The position numbers and the translations under genes are program-made. Under the pieces are notes generated by a model. The model saw only the letters and a list, made by a program, of their open reading frames with translations. It ran no database searches and was not told the origin of the DNA. This document shows, piece by piece, positions 35,850-47,053 of a stretch of DNA of 64,000 bases. Source of the DNA: Datura wrightii (lineage: Eukaryota; Streptophyta; Magnoliopsida; Solanales; Solanaceae); NCBI GenBank assembly GCA_035772735.1, contig JASDFA010000010.1, forward strand, positions 93,206,001-93,270,000, written 5' to 3'. The first letter of the stretch is position 1; every line of letters starts with the position of its first letter.

Positions 35850-36489
35850 ACCAGGAGGCCTCACCTGATGTTGTTACAGGTACTTTGATTATTTATTCTT
35901 GTGTAGTATAAGTCTTAATTGATCCTGGTTCTACACTCTCTTATGTCACACCATTAGTTGGGAGTCAGTTTGAGATAGTCCCTGAGTTATTATCTATACC
36001 ATTTGTTGTTTCTACATCAATTGGCGAATCTGTGTTAGCTAGACGAGTTTACCGAAAGTGCATAGTGTTGGTATGTGATAGATCAACCTTAGCTGAGCTA
36101 GTTGAGATTGAAATGGTTGATTTTGATGTCATTTTGGGTATGGATTGGTTGGAGGCATGTTATACTAATGTTTATTGCAGAGCTAAGGTTGTCAGATTCA
36201 ATTTCCCCGGCGAGCCAGTCCGGGAATGGCAAGGTGATGCCGCTATGCCTAAAGGTAAGTTTATTTCATACCTTAAGGCTCAGAAGTTGATGTCCAAGGG
36301 TTGTATTTCTCACTTGGTTCGTCTAAGAAACTTGGAATGTGAGCCTACGACTCTCCAGTCAATTCCTATTGTAAATGAGTTCCCTGAGGTCTTTCTAGCG
36401 GATTTCCCTGGAATTCCTCCTAAAAGGGAGATAGATTTTGCTATTGATCTACTTCCAGGTACTCAGCCTTTATTGATCCCTCCTTACAA
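35850..36489 (+). pseudogene. Y protease
   Basis: The retropepsin active site is L-I-D-P-G-S-T-L-S-Y-V-T-P at about 35913-35950, just after a TAA stop at 35909. The downstream open stretch (from 36032) has A-R-R-V-Y-R-K-C and VDFDVILGMDWL, the strongly conserved end of Tekay-type protease, then continues in frame into the RT N-terminus. In this family protease is released from a gag-pol polyprotein. Confidence 0.85.
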
Positions 36490-37860
36490 AATGGCTCCAG
36501 CAGAGCTAAGGGAATTAAAGGAGCAATTGAGAGATCTTTTCAAGAAGGGATTCATTCGACCTAGTGTATCACCTTGGGGTGCACCAGTGCTCTTTGTGTG
36601 AAAGAAAGACGGGTCGTTAAGAATGTGTATCGACTATAGGCAGCTAAATAAGGTTACGATTAAGAATAAGTACCCACTTCCCAGGATTGATGACCTATTT
36701 GATCAGTTACAGGGTTCCAGATGCTTCTGAAAGATTGATTTGAGATCTGGGTACCATCAGTTACGGGTTAGGGAAGTTGATATTCCCAAGACCGCTTTCA
36801 GGACTAGATATGGCCATTATGAGTTCTTAGTGATGTCATTTGGTCTTACTAATACCCCAACAACTTTTATGGACCTGATGAATAGAGTATTTAGGCCTTT
36901 TCTTGATGTATTTGTAATCGTCTTCATTGATGATATTCTGATTTACTCGCGATCGGAGGTCGAGCATGCAGGTCATTTGAGAGCAGTATTATAGACTCTA
37001 CAGGAGCACATATTATATGCTAAATTTTCTAAATGTGAGTTTTGGCTAACATCTGTGGCTTTCCTTGGTAATGTAATTATAGCTTAAGGTATAAGAGTGG
37101 ATAGTCTGAAGATAGAGGCAGTAAAGACTTGGCCCAGACCCTTGAATCCTACAGAGGTTCACAGCTTTCTGGGGTTAGCAGGTTATTATGATCGATTTGT
37201 CGAAGGTTTCTCTACTATCGCTGCACCATTGACAAAGTTGACTCATAAAGCAGCTAAGTTTTAGTGGACAGAGGCATGTGAGCGAAGTTTTCAGGAATTG
37301 AAGGATAGGCTGACTTCAACACCTGTCCTGACTCTTCCAGAGGGTGTTGAGGGTTATGTGGTCTATTTTGATGCTTTGAGAGTTGGGCTAGGTTGTGTTC
37401 TGATGCAACACGACAAGGTCATTACTTATGCCTCTAGAATGTTGAGGAAGCACGAGCAAAATTATCCTACCCTTGATCTTGAGTTGGCCGTAGTGGTATT
37501 TGCATTGAAAATTTGGCGCCATTACTTATACGGAGTACATGTTGATATCCTCACAGATCATAAGAGCCTCAAGTATTTATTTCAGCAGAAGGAGTTGAAT
37601 TTACGCCAGAGAAGGTTGTTAAAATTACTGAAAGATTATGACGTTGGCATTCTATATTATCGGGGCAAGGCAAATGTTGTAGTTGATGCGCTAAGTCGAA
37701 AGTCTATGGGTAGCTTGAGTCATATTCAGGTTGATAGGATTGAAATGATGAAGGCTCTACGTCAGTTGGCTGACTTACAGATTCGGTTACTGGATGCTGA
37801 AGATGGGGGTGTTATTGCCAAAAACACTGTAGAATCATCCTTGGTAGCGGAAGTTAAGCA
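36490..37860 (+). pseudogene. Y reverse transcriptase and RNase H
   Basis: The RT starts with P-A-E-L-R-E-L-K-E-Q-L, then SPWGAPVLFV followed by a stop (TGA for Arg at 36600), then D-G-S-L-R-M-C-I-D-Y-R-Q-L-N-K. The catalytic box F-I-D-D is at 36923-36934. Further stops lie at 36728, 36993, 37085 and 37262; the last is at the conserved Gln of K-F-Q-W. RNase H (open from 37298 to 37861) keeps V-Y-F-D-A-L, TYASRMLRKHEQNYPTLDLE, T-D-H-K-S-L and V-D-A-L-S-R-K. The frame itself is kept over most of the region, so point mutations dominate the decay. Confidence 0.9.
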
Positions 37861-38668
37861 ATGATAATATGATGATGAAGAGTTAGTCTTACTGAGAGGT
37901 AGTATACCATAACAGAAGCAGAGCCTATTTGATTGTGGACCCGATGGAGTTCTCTGATACTACGGCCGTCTATGTGTACCTAATGTGGGTGAACTACGAG
38001 AACAAATTACGAGTGAAGCTCATTATTCTCGATATTCAGTACGCCCAGGTTCCATAAAGATGTATCATGACCTGAGGAATCTATATTGGTGGAATCGCAT
38101 GAAAAAGGACATCACCGGTCTTGTGACTCAGTGTCCCAATTGCCAACTGGTAAAGGTTGAGCACCAGACGCCTGGAGAGATAGCCTAGAGCAGGCAGAAG
38201 TCTTATGCAGATGTACACCATCAACCGCTGGAGTTTGTTGTTAATGATTTGGTCTTCCTAAAAGTTTCACCTATGAAAGGAGTTATGCTATTTTGCTAAA
38301 AAGGCTAGCTGAGTCTTAGATATGTTGGGCCCTACAAAGTTATCCGCAGGATAGGAAAAGTGGTGTATGAGTTGGAGTTGCCACCAGAGTTAGCGGCAGT
38401 CCACCCTGCATTTCATGTATCGATGTTGTGGAAGTGTATAGGAGACCCAACTTATGTTATGCCTATCGTTGATGTCCGAATTTCTGAGGAGATGACCTAC
38501 ACCGAGGTTCCAGTTGCTATTCTTGACCGGCAAGTCAGGAAACTTCAAACCAAAGAAGTCGCCTCAGTTCAAGTGTTATGGAGAAGTAATAAAATCGAGG
38601 AAGTGACTTGGGAGGCTGAGGAGGAAATGAAGAATAAATATCGTCACCTATTTATGATGTCGACGTGA
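37861..38668 (+). pseudogene. Y integrase lacking its catalytic core, with chromodomain
   Basis: The HHCC zinc domain is present at 37985-38188 (H-Y-S-R-Y, Y-W-W-N-R-M, C-P-N-C-Q). After E-H-Q-T-P-G-E the sequence jumps directly to Q-K-S-Y-A-D, which in R and Z lies beyond the core, so the whole D,D-35-E core is deleted. The C-terminal part (L-V-F-L-K-V-S-P-M-K-G; 38360-38668 with V-H-P-A-F-H-V-S, I-L-D-R-Q-V-R-K, V-T-W-E-A-E-E) includes the chromodomain region and stays open. Without the core the protein could not integrate DNA. Confidence 0.85.
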
Positions 38669-38760
38669 TGTTAAGGTACGTGTTTGATACTTAAGTTACT
38701 GAGTATCTATTTTGATGCATATTAAGTGAAATTTATTTCCATTCAAGGACGAATGTTCCT

Positions 38761-38773
38761 AAGGGGGGGAGAA
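38761..38773 (+). other. Y polypurine tract
   Basis: AAGGGGGGGAGAA directly precedes the 3' LTR and follows the conserved GGACGAATGTTCCT block. Confidence 0.85.
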
Positions 38774-41569
38774 TATAGCACTCTGAAAATTTTATGGTGA
38801 TTATTTTATTTTCTATGCTAGGTTAGGGAAAGTAAGGGTTGTATATTGGTCGTAGGTGACAAGGGAAATGTGTATGATCAAAAAACCAAAGAGTATGTGA
38901 CATTCATAAGTAAGGGTCAACTTTAAATGACCATATCTCCCAATATATATTGTATTAGAAGCCCCACGACCTATCAAATTAAAGGTCTTTAAGTCTAGTT
39001 TTTAGAAGATCAAACCTCCTGTCAATCGAAGTTCCAAGTAAGAAGTTATGGGCATTTAACCGAACCATCGCGAGCGGTGATGCAGGCATGACGCCCTAGC
39101 GCCTCCACCGCCTTATTTACTTAAAATTTTATTTTTCACTTGTAGAAAACATTTCAAGCTAAATCTAAATTGACCAGCTTGCTAAGGATTCCATTTCTCT
39201 CTCAATTCCAGCACCTAGGACAAAGAAAATCAAGGAGGAACATCAAGCAAAGTTCAAGAAAATCACAAGTTGAGATTACCTTGCAAAGTATGTTAGGGTC
39301 TGTTTTGGAGCTCATTTTGGCAAGGTTTTGAAGAAGTTTTTATGTGTTTCAAAATCTTTTTGGACTGCCTATATATCCATCTTTGAGTAGGTGTTGAAAT
39401 CAGGAGAAAAGGTAAGGATTTTACCCCTTTTAAACCTCTCAAATTGCAAAGCAAAAATATGGAAATTGGCAGCTAATTGAACTGCCGATGGATTGTTTGT
39501 TAGCTGAGTTTTGCTCATTTTCCTTAGGCTTTATTGCTGTTTCTTTTTCTAGAATTATACTTCATATTGAGGGGTAGAATCACAAAAAAAACTAAGGTAA
39601 AATTTCCTCTGTTTTCTCCCTCAAAAGTTAGTGAAAATTAGTTGAGAAAATGGCTAAATGTTGTTGATGTTGCCGTGTGTTGTTGTTGCTATTTTGACTG
39701 CCTCTGATTAGTTATGTTGGCTGCATTTTTTTGATATATATTAAGCTTGTCTTCGGCCTATAAACCACTGGATTAAGGAGGTTGAAGGTTGATCATAGAG
39801 ATAGGAAATAGGCTATAGAAAAGTTCATCGGAGAAAGGTATGTAAGGCCCCCATCTATCATTCTTTTAAGTACGATTCGTGTGTTGTGAATAAAATGAGA
39901 CAGAAACCTATTTAAAATTCTTGAGTCAGTATGTTAAGCTTCATTTACGCTTTAAAGTCCCATGTTTTATTGAGGATAAATGTTAAGATTATGCCTAGCC
40001 GAAGTGAGACACCTAAAGTGTGATATTGTGTTGACTGATGACGTACTTGTACATGGAGTTGGAGAACCCTCAGCGTGGGCATTGTTAGCTGGTCCTACTG
40101 TATGTCATGTGTATATATATGTGATGTTAAATGTTTTTAAAGGTCCGGTTGCTAACTGAAATTCGTGAAAGAGCCGAGATGAGGACGTGTAAACGATTTT
40201 AAGCCACGTAAAGACGTCGCAAGATATTGAGGGTAAACGAGCTTACCAGATTAGGATTACCTGATTATTGTTTTCCTTTATCTTATGTGTATGTTATGAA
40301 ATATGTCAAGCCAAGGGGAGGTTTCATAATCCCTTTCCCTTAAGCCGAACAACAAGCTAGCGAGTTTCTGAGCTCTACCGTCCCTTGGAGACAATCTATA
40401 AATTTTCTTTAAACTCTTAGGTTATCCGTAGTTCCTTATGATTTATACAAGTTTTTAATACATGCATCTAAGTTCTATTTTCTATCTTTACATGATATAT
40501 GTACTCAGTTCCAGTTATGCATTACGAAGGAGGCCTATGCAGGCCACATGATTAGTATTCGTCATTTCTATGTTGTATGTATTTAGCTGGTCCAGTATAA
40601 GCCATATCGGCTCCATTTTTGATTTTGTCTAAGCTTTATTGATTTTAGCATGGTGTGGTACACAGGCTGGAGGTCTTGTAATTTTACCCTAGTGTGGTAC
40701 ACTGGACGGAGTTTACCAAGATATGGTACATCGGCTGGAGGCATTTTTATTTTTACCCCAGTATGGTACACTGGCTGGAGGCTTTTTTATTTTTACCCTG
40801 GTATGGTACACCGGCTGGAGGCATTTTTATTTTTACCCTGGTATGGTACACTGGCTGGACGGATTGTATATAGATTTTATGGTCGGTTGTCTGCTGGAAT
40901 GTCAGTTATAGTCTTTGTTGTGCATTAGATGGTTGCATTTATACTTCAATAATGAGTTATTTTCAGGTTTCTGTTTTCAGAATTTCGGGTTGTTACTACT
41001 CCTTATTTCTGGCCTAGTTATCATTTTTATCTTACATTTTTACGGTTTTCAGCCTTACATACCAGTACATTTTATTCGTATTGATGTCCCTTCATCTTGG
41101 GATCCTTCCTACAATCGTGTTGTAGGTACATGCCGAGGCTCAGATCATCGGACGTAGTAGGAGATAGACTTCAGCAGAATAGTGGTATGCTCCTCTCTTC
41201 CAGGAGCAATGTCTTAGTTTGGACTATTTTCAGTTTTGTGTACAACATGGGTAGGCCGGGACCCTGTCCCGTGCATTTTAGTTTGTTTACTCTATAGAGG
41301 CTGATGTGGACTAGTTTGTATAGTAGTGTGGGTTGTGTAGTCATATACGTTTTTCATTGCCTTGCTTATCTTTATTGTAGCCTTGTCGGCATTCTAGATT
41401 GCATATTTATAATTGTCAAGGCATTATTGGCCCAGTATTTATCTTGGTTGGTTGTGACAGGCAGCTTCATCAGCCTTAGTGTTACATTTATAGATGCTAT
41501 GTAGCCGGCTTCTCCATCGACCATGAATCGAGTTCCAGTTGCACCCTACCCTAGTGTTGGGGCGTGACA
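38774..41569 (+). mobile_element. Y 3' LTR
   Basis: The LTR is 2796 bp, begins TATAGCACTCTG and ends GGGGCGTGACA. It lacks the solo LTR that interrupts its partner and carries a longer minisatellite. ORFs at 40583-41504 are incidental products of the repeats. Confidence 0.92.
40651..40860. repeat. 40-bp minisatellite, about 6 units, Y 3' LTR
   Basis: Successive units share TGGTACA(C/T)(C/T)GGCTGGAGGC, a T-rich run and TACCCTGGTA. The last three are nearly identical, which suggests recent slippage or unequal exchange. The first two are shorter variants. Confidence 0.88.
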
Positions 41570-41574
41570 TATAA

Positions 41575-42400
41575 GTTGTTCGATATGCCCACAATGCATC
41601 ATCAAGCCTCCTAGACCAATCTGTCTTATTGGTATTCATCGTTTTTTCCAGAATAGTCTTCATCTCCCTATTAGACACTTCTACCTGCCCACTTGATTGA
41701 GGATGGTAAGGTGTTGCCATCTTATGCTTCACACCATATTTTTCCAGTAGAGTTCTAAAGAGGCGGTTACAAAAGTGTGATCCACCATCACTAATGATTG
41801 CTTTGGGAATACCAAACCTAGCGAATATGTGCTTCCACAAAAATGTTGTGACGCTTTTTCCTTTATCGTTAGAAAGTTCAATAGCCTCCACCAATTTTGG
41901 AGACATAGTCAACAACCACGAAGATGTATTTCATCCATATGAGCTAACCAATGGGCCCATGAAGTCAATACCCCATATATTGAATAACTCTACTTTCCGG
42001 ACAGGGGTTAATGGTAGCTCATGCTTACGAGAAATGCCACCTTGCCTTTAGCACTAATCACATGAATTGTCATAATCGTAAGCATCTTGGTGGATAGAGG
42101 GCCAACAATACCTGCATTGCAAAAGTTTGTGTGCAGTTTGGATACCACTATGATGACTCCCTATTATGGACGAGTGGCAAGCCTCTACAATGCTCAGCAT
42201 CTCTAACTCGGGCACATAACTCTGAATCAACCCATCTGCACCAATGTGGAATAGATATGGCTCATCCACATAGTATCTCTGACTATCAAACAGGAACTTC
42301 TTCCTTTGCTGGGGCGCCATGTCTGCTAGAATCATGTTATTCACCAAATAATTTGCATAGTCAGCAAACCAATGGATGAAATCTTGGGATGTAGCCAATA
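41575..42400 (-). pseudogene. X integrase, N-terminal zinc domain and core
   Basis: The minus-strand ORF 42054-42398 ends with the zinc-binding part (C-H-S-S-I-I-G-S-H-H-S-G, then C-R-Y-C-W-P-S). The core at 41439-41915 has I-F-A-R-F-G-I-P-K-A-I-I-S-D-G-G (second catalytic Asp), YHPQSSGQVEVSNREMK (catalytic Glu) and DDALWAYRTTY, where Y interrupts. The first catalytic Asp lies near 41985-42000 in G-I-D-F-M-G-P. Y's insertion splits the gene; the C-terminus is at 28746-29195. A stop near 42052 breaks the N-terminal link. Confidence 0.87.
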
Positions 42401-43019
42401 CCTATTCGTATTGGAAAGAATCATTGATATCAATCTCATCTTTTGCTCTAGCCTTAGATTCTAGTTTGGAAAAGTGATCGGCCACCTGATTTTATATTCC
42501 TTTTTGATCTTTCACCTCAAATTCAAATTCTTGGAGCAATAATGCCAATCTAATCAGCCTGGATTTAGCATCCTTTTTATAAATCATATACCTCAGGGCA
42601 ACATGGTCTGTATGGACAATTACCTAAGTTCCAGGAAAATATGCTCGATACTTTTCAAATGCAAAGACTACTGCTAGTAGCTCCTATTTAGTGGCTTTGA
42701 AGTTCTTTTAAGTTGTATTAAGTGTTTTACTAGAATAATAGATATGGTGAAAAATCTTCACTCTCAGTTTGCCCAGGAAAGCACCAAGAGCCACCCCACT
42801 AGCATCCCACATTACCTTGAATTGGAGAGACCATTCTGACGCTATAATAGGAGCAGTGGTGAGTTTCTCCTTCAGGCATTCAAAGGCCTTTAGACATGCC
42901 TTATCAAATATGAACTTCACCTCCTTCTCGAGCAGTTTGCATAGTGGTTGTGCAATTTTTCAAAAGTCCTTGATGAACCTCCTACAGAATCCTGCACGCC
43001 CTAAAACTTCTGACCCCCT
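42401..43019 (-). pseudogene. X RNase H region
   Basis: The minus strand reads W-D-A-S-G-V-A-L-G-A at 42800-42840 (first catalytic Asp), Y-Y-S-S-K-T-L-N-T near 42715-42740 and, after a frameshift, H-T-D-H-V-A-L-R-Y and D-H-F-S-K-L-E further on. The motifs are in the normal order between RT and integrase. At least two stops are present. Confidence 0.75.
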
Positions 43020-43737
43020 TTACAAAATAGGCAATAGCAACCCAACTATTACTTCAATTTTCTCCTTGTTGACCTCTATCCCCTTTCTAGAGATTTTGTT
43101 ACCCAGCATTATTCTTTCTTTTGCCATGAAGTGAAATTTCTCCCAATTTAAGACCAGATTAGGTTCTTCACGTTTGTTCAACAATTTTCCGAAATGCTTG
43201 AGGCAGGATTCAAATGATTCACCCACAACTGAGAAGTCATCCATAAATACCAAGATGGTATCCTCTACCACATCCAAAAATATCAATATCATACAACACT
43301 GGAATGTGGGTGGTGTGTTACACAACCCAAAGGGCATTCTTCGAAAAGTGAATGTTCCATACAGGCAAGTGAAGGTGGTCTTCTCTTTGTCTTCCGGGGC
43401 TATAGAGATCTGATTGTACCCCGAATAACAATCAAGAAAATAGTACCAGCCTCTACCTGCCAACTTGTCCAGTATCTAATCCATGAATGGCATTGGAAAA
43501 TGGTACTTCTAGGTCCACTAGTTGAGCTTTTAGTAATCCATGTATACACGCCAACATGTGGCTGGTCTTGTTGGTATCAACTTATTTTTCTCATTGGGTA
43601 CCACTATTATCCCACCTTTCTTTGGCAAACATTATACCAAACTTATTCCACTTGTTATCCGCAATTGGGTAGACTACACCGGCGTCTAGCCACTTGATAC
43701 TCTCATTCTTCACTACTTCTCACATTGGTGGGTTTAG
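43020..43737 (-). pseudogene. X reverse transcriptase
   Basis: The ORF 43020-43463 contains the RT palm: Y-Y-F-L-D-C-Y-S-G-Y-N-Q-I (first catalytic Asp), FTCLYGTFTFRRMPFGLCNT and the box F-M-D-D at 43236-43247. The Y-N-Q-I and F-M-D-D-F-S-V wording is typical of Athila and unlike the F-I-D-D-I of the Tekay elements here. Fragments of the finger region lie at 43470-43735 in other frames. RT copies the element RNA into cDNA in the particle; this copy is broken. Confidence 0.85.
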
Positions 43738-44166
43738 TCATCGCTGATGCTCTATACTTGGTACATAATTCAGCTCGAGTTGGATTTTATGGGTGCATAT
43801 TCCTAGAGGGATCCCGATGATGTCAGTGTTGGTCCATCGTATTACCTTTTTATGTTTTTTCAATAATCCAACCAAAGCTTCTACCTGCCAGTCTATCAAG
43901 TCGGTTGTAATAATTATTGGCAAAGTGTTGTTTTCTCCTAATAATTGATATTTTAGATGGGGAGGTAATTCCTTAATCTCATGAATTGGTGGTACCTCTA
44001 CTGATGGTTTTGCTGGAGGGGTTGCACGATTCTTTATGTCAAGGTCTAACTTTTTTGGTCTGAAGTTATACGACCGCTCTAGAGAATTTACCAATGATGT
44101 GTATCCCGGTACTCCTTCTCCCTCATAATTCATCAAGACGACTGCTAGTTTATCAATATTCATCAT
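43738..44166 (-). pseudogene. X pol linker before RT
   Basis: This open stretch of 142 aa includes K-E-L-P-P-H-L-K-Y-Q-L-L-G-E-N-N-T-L-P-I-I-I and V-I-R-W-T-N-T-D-I-I-G-I, then P-S-I-E-H-Q-R at its end, the conserved lead-in to Athila RT. Beyond 44166 only about 160 bases remain before the primer site, with no gag or protease, so some 2 kb or more of 5' coding sequence is missing. A stop directly after E-H-Q-R separates it from the RT fingers. Confidence 0.82.
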
Positions 44167-44328
44167 CTCTCCCCTTGGCCACTAGTAGCCTCTTGTCTTC
44201 CATCTAGGTTCTCACACAGGTGGTTGTTGAGGTGAAGCTTCCTTGCTATCTCATTAATGAATCAAGGAAGAAAAAGAAATAACAACTAAAAGTTAAGTAC
44301 AAGCAATTAATCTATTCTTAAGCCGTAT

Positions 44329-44347
44329 TCCCTGGCAACGATGCCAT
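44329..44347 (-). other. X primer binding site, Asp-tRNA type, degenerate
   Basis: On the minus strand ATGGCATCGTTGCCAGGGA resembles the Asp-tRNA primer site with a few changes. It lies a few bases inside the 5' LTR, which begins at 44352. Confidence 0.7.
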
Positions 44348-44351
44348 TTTT

Positions 44352-44461
44352 TGATAACCCTCAAACTCACACTCCTAATAAAGAATTAAGCAGATGTTGT
44401 CAATAAAGATTCCAACAAAGGTTGGGGTCGAACCCATAAGGAATATGTTAAGATATAGACT
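44352..44461 (-). mobile_element. X 5' LTR, piece 1
   Basis: It matches 25497-25610 of the 3' LTR and stops at 44461, where the W LTR starts. The LTR resumes at 56491. Confidence 0.85.
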
Positions 44462-44713
44462 TGTTACACCACGTAAGTTTTCGTCATTTAACCGAGGTGA
44501 CTGTACGTATGTTGAGAGTTTTGGATTATGATGCATATAAAAAAGGGCCTGTGGAATGAATGCGTGAGCGCAAATCAAGCAAGTGGGAGGAAAGAGACCA
44601 GAGGTAGTCCACAAGGGGCGGCGAGTCGCGGACCACCCTCCCCCTCAAGGGGTGGTGCATCGCGCCCCTATACTAGTAATATGGGAGGTGTGTCGTACTC
44701 CCCTCCATTTCCT

Positions 44714-44724
44714 CCTATAAATAT
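44714..44724 (+). promoter_or_regulatory. TATA box of W LTR
   Basis: CTATAAATATT lies about 250 bases from the LTR start, downstream of a GC-rich patch, the expected U3/R position. Confidence 0.55.
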
Positions 44725-46563
44725 TGTTTTAAGTGTGAAGCTGATTTCATTTGAAAATATTTCCCAAAATTAGACCCATGACCATATGAAGGGTCCTCTC
44801 AACTTTTCTTCAGTTTTTTGCCGATTTACACCGTTGAACTCCATCCAAATGCAAATTTCATCTTAAATAAGAAGTTCTAGGCCTATGAAAACCATACTTG
44901 CAGAGTTAATTCTTGGAAATTCACTCAGAGTACTAGAACCCCGCTAAGTAAAGTTTGTCGAAATTTATTAAAATTTATTCCTAAGTGCCTACAGGAAATA
45001 GGCAAGCATTTCTCCATTCTAAACTCTCGAGAAATTGTAAGTTTTCGGCCAAATTGAGAAAAGTTGAATTGTAGTCTATGTTCCAGGAAAGTCAGTGTTG
45101 TTTGTCAACTCCTATGTAGCCTTATTTTCTCAGCGTAAAGGTTGCAAGTGAGTGGAATTACTGTCTCCAGGTGGGAAACTTTTTTATCAACGAAAGTCGG
45201 CATTTGACGTATATTAAGGTTTATCCCTTCGGCAAGTTATTCTCATCGTGTAATGATACGACCTATGTTCTTGAACGTATATAATGATCCTATATGTTGT
45301 AATTAGTTGGTACTAGTAGATAAAAATTATGTAGATTGTGAGTAGCTGCTGCCAGTAGATAATGATTCTATATGTTGTGTTTAGCTACTAAAAGATGTAT
45401 TGAGAGTAGATTGCAGTATCCCTTGTTGAGTAAAAGTATGTTAAGTGTGACTCACGTTAGAAGCGTCATAGTAACTCCTATGTTCTTCTGTTCAACATAT
45501 TAGTAGAATTCTTATGTTTTGCTGTCATGCCAAGGCCATAGAAGTTTAGGATTAGTTGTCGGGCCTGATTCGATAAGTCGGACAGCATAGGGTGCAACTG
45601 GGCAATATAAATTTCAGTTTGACGCCTGTGTTATCAGTAAAGCTCTCCCAGAGACTGTTGGTGTGACGCCTCTAGGGCCAGAATTTAAATAGGATGGTTT
45701 TACCCTAGAGTCGGCGGCACCAGGGTTTCCTAGTGAACTGAGTGACAGCCTGCCATCTAGTTAACTACTGTCAGTGACTGTTCATTCTAGTCTACTTAGT
45801 ACTTGTCATATAGGTCACCAGGAAGTCATATGAAATCTGAACAGACCAATTTAATGTCTAAGGGACTAGAACCATAGTAGTACAGTATTACCTTCAAGGT
45901 AAGAATTACAGTAAGCTACCTGTGGAAGGTTAGGGCTGATTGCTCAGGAGCATGTCCGATTAGTAGCAACCCAACATTTGTTCTAAGTGAGGGAACTTAA
46001 CAGTTGGTCTTTTGCGACCTTAGTGTTAGCTTATTAGCTATCGTTGTCCTAGCATGACATTCGGAGAATTGTTAGGCCACTCTAGACCTTACTCTATTCT
46101 ATCAAGCCCATTAGAGATTGTGATCACTGCCAGGACCCTCGGTTCAAGTGTAGGCACACAGATTGTACCCGTTGATAGCTATGTAGACCAGTGTAGGGGC
46201 GAGTAAGAGTAGCAGTCGCGTTAGGCCTAAGGGGCCAAATATGCCTTTTGAGTGATTAGGTTTATAGATTTTAACCTCGTGTCCCTAGTTGGGATAGATT
46301 GTATTTTGTACTTCCTCTCTCCATGAATAGCTAATAGGATGCTAGATGTACGAACTGCTTATGAGCTATAAATCACTTACAGATCTACGATGCTTCTATA
46401 AACACCTCCGGGGCTATAGATTGCTTATGGATCTATAACACTGCATTACTTACAGAACTTTTGATTGGCCTATGGGACCATATTGAAGTCTATTTACTTG
46501 TGGATTTCTTCTATGCTGTAGTGGCATTACAAACCCTTCATAGATCCTTATGTTCTTGAGTTA

Positions 46564-46706
46564 CAGTTACAGGGGCGAAAAGGCCATATTCAGTTACAGG
46601 AGCCCATATGGCTCATATTCAGTTATAGGAGCCTAGATGGCTCATATATAGTTACAGGAGCCCAGACGACTCATATAGAATCACAACGAGCCAGATGGCT
46701 CAGATA
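46564..46706. repeat. 29-bp tandem repeat, 5 units, in W
   Basis: Units start at 46564 (27 bp), 46591, 46620, 46649 and 46678 (29 bp each). The consensus is CAGTTACAGGAGCCCAGATG followed by GCTCATATA. There are no spacers, so it is a minisatellite and not a CRISPR array. Confidence 0.85.
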
Positions 46707-47053
46707 CAGTTATAGTTACTTGCAGAGTCTAAGGGGTACCAATAGGGGTATATAGACTGACTGGCACCTAGCGAGGCTTTTGGGGGCCCAGGTAGGTTAT
46801 TACTGTATTGCTTGTACCTTTCTGGCTTATAGGGGCCAGGTTAGATTCTTGTTTTTATACTTGTCTGTCAGCTATAGCTTATGAATGTATAGTCATACAG
46901 TTTCAGCTCATATACGTGTAGTCATTTACAAGATGCCGGTTATAGATAAGAAAGCTTATAGGTTATCTCCTACCCCTTCTTATTACTTATTTTCAGTCAT
47001 TAGCTTTTTATTACTGTCGTACATATTTGGTACATATTGTACTGACGCCCAAC

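Larger units (their letters stand above)
29196..41569 (+). mobile_element. Y: Tekay-type retrotransposon inserted in X integrase
   Basis: This is a complete plus-strand element of about 10.0 kb without its insert. LTRs are 29196-34281 (interrupted by solo LTR A) and 38774-41569; the primer site is 34286-34296 and the polypurine tract 38761-38773. A perfect TATAA duplication flanks it (29191-29195, 41570-41574). The LTRs differ visibly from each other (about one base in ten over the first 300 bases by eye), so it is not recent. Confidence 0.92.
44462..47053 (+). mobile_element. W: LTR of a further family, truncated at its 3' end
   Basis: It starts TGTTACACCACG, like a gypsy LTR. It has a U3 of about 250 bases with a GC-rich patch (44590-44660), a TATA box at 44714-44724 and a long AT-rich rest, and reaches a TACTGACGCCC motif near 47040 that in Z LTRs lies about 400 bases before the LTR end. 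There the sequence changes to Z LTR sequence (junction near 47054). No second W copy is in the window. I see no gene in it; ORFs 44528-44773 and 46885-47076 are incidental. Confidence 0.65.

Noticed and set aside
40651..40860. Regular repeats that could be read as a short tandem gene (ORFs 40650-40928 and 40723-40911)
   Set aside because: Open frames exist only because a 40-bp unit repeats without stops; the array is inside an LTR and varies between the two LTRs.
29196..41569. Endogenous pararetrovirus (caulimovirid) as an explanation for the RT sequences
   Set aside because: LTR pairs, tRNA primer sites, 5-bp target duplications, integrase and chromodomain identify LTR retrotransposons; no movement-protein or coat-protein motif was seen.
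46564..46706. Possible CRISPR-like array
   Set aside because: The units are contiguous with no unique spacers, and the genome is a plant; it is a minisatellite.
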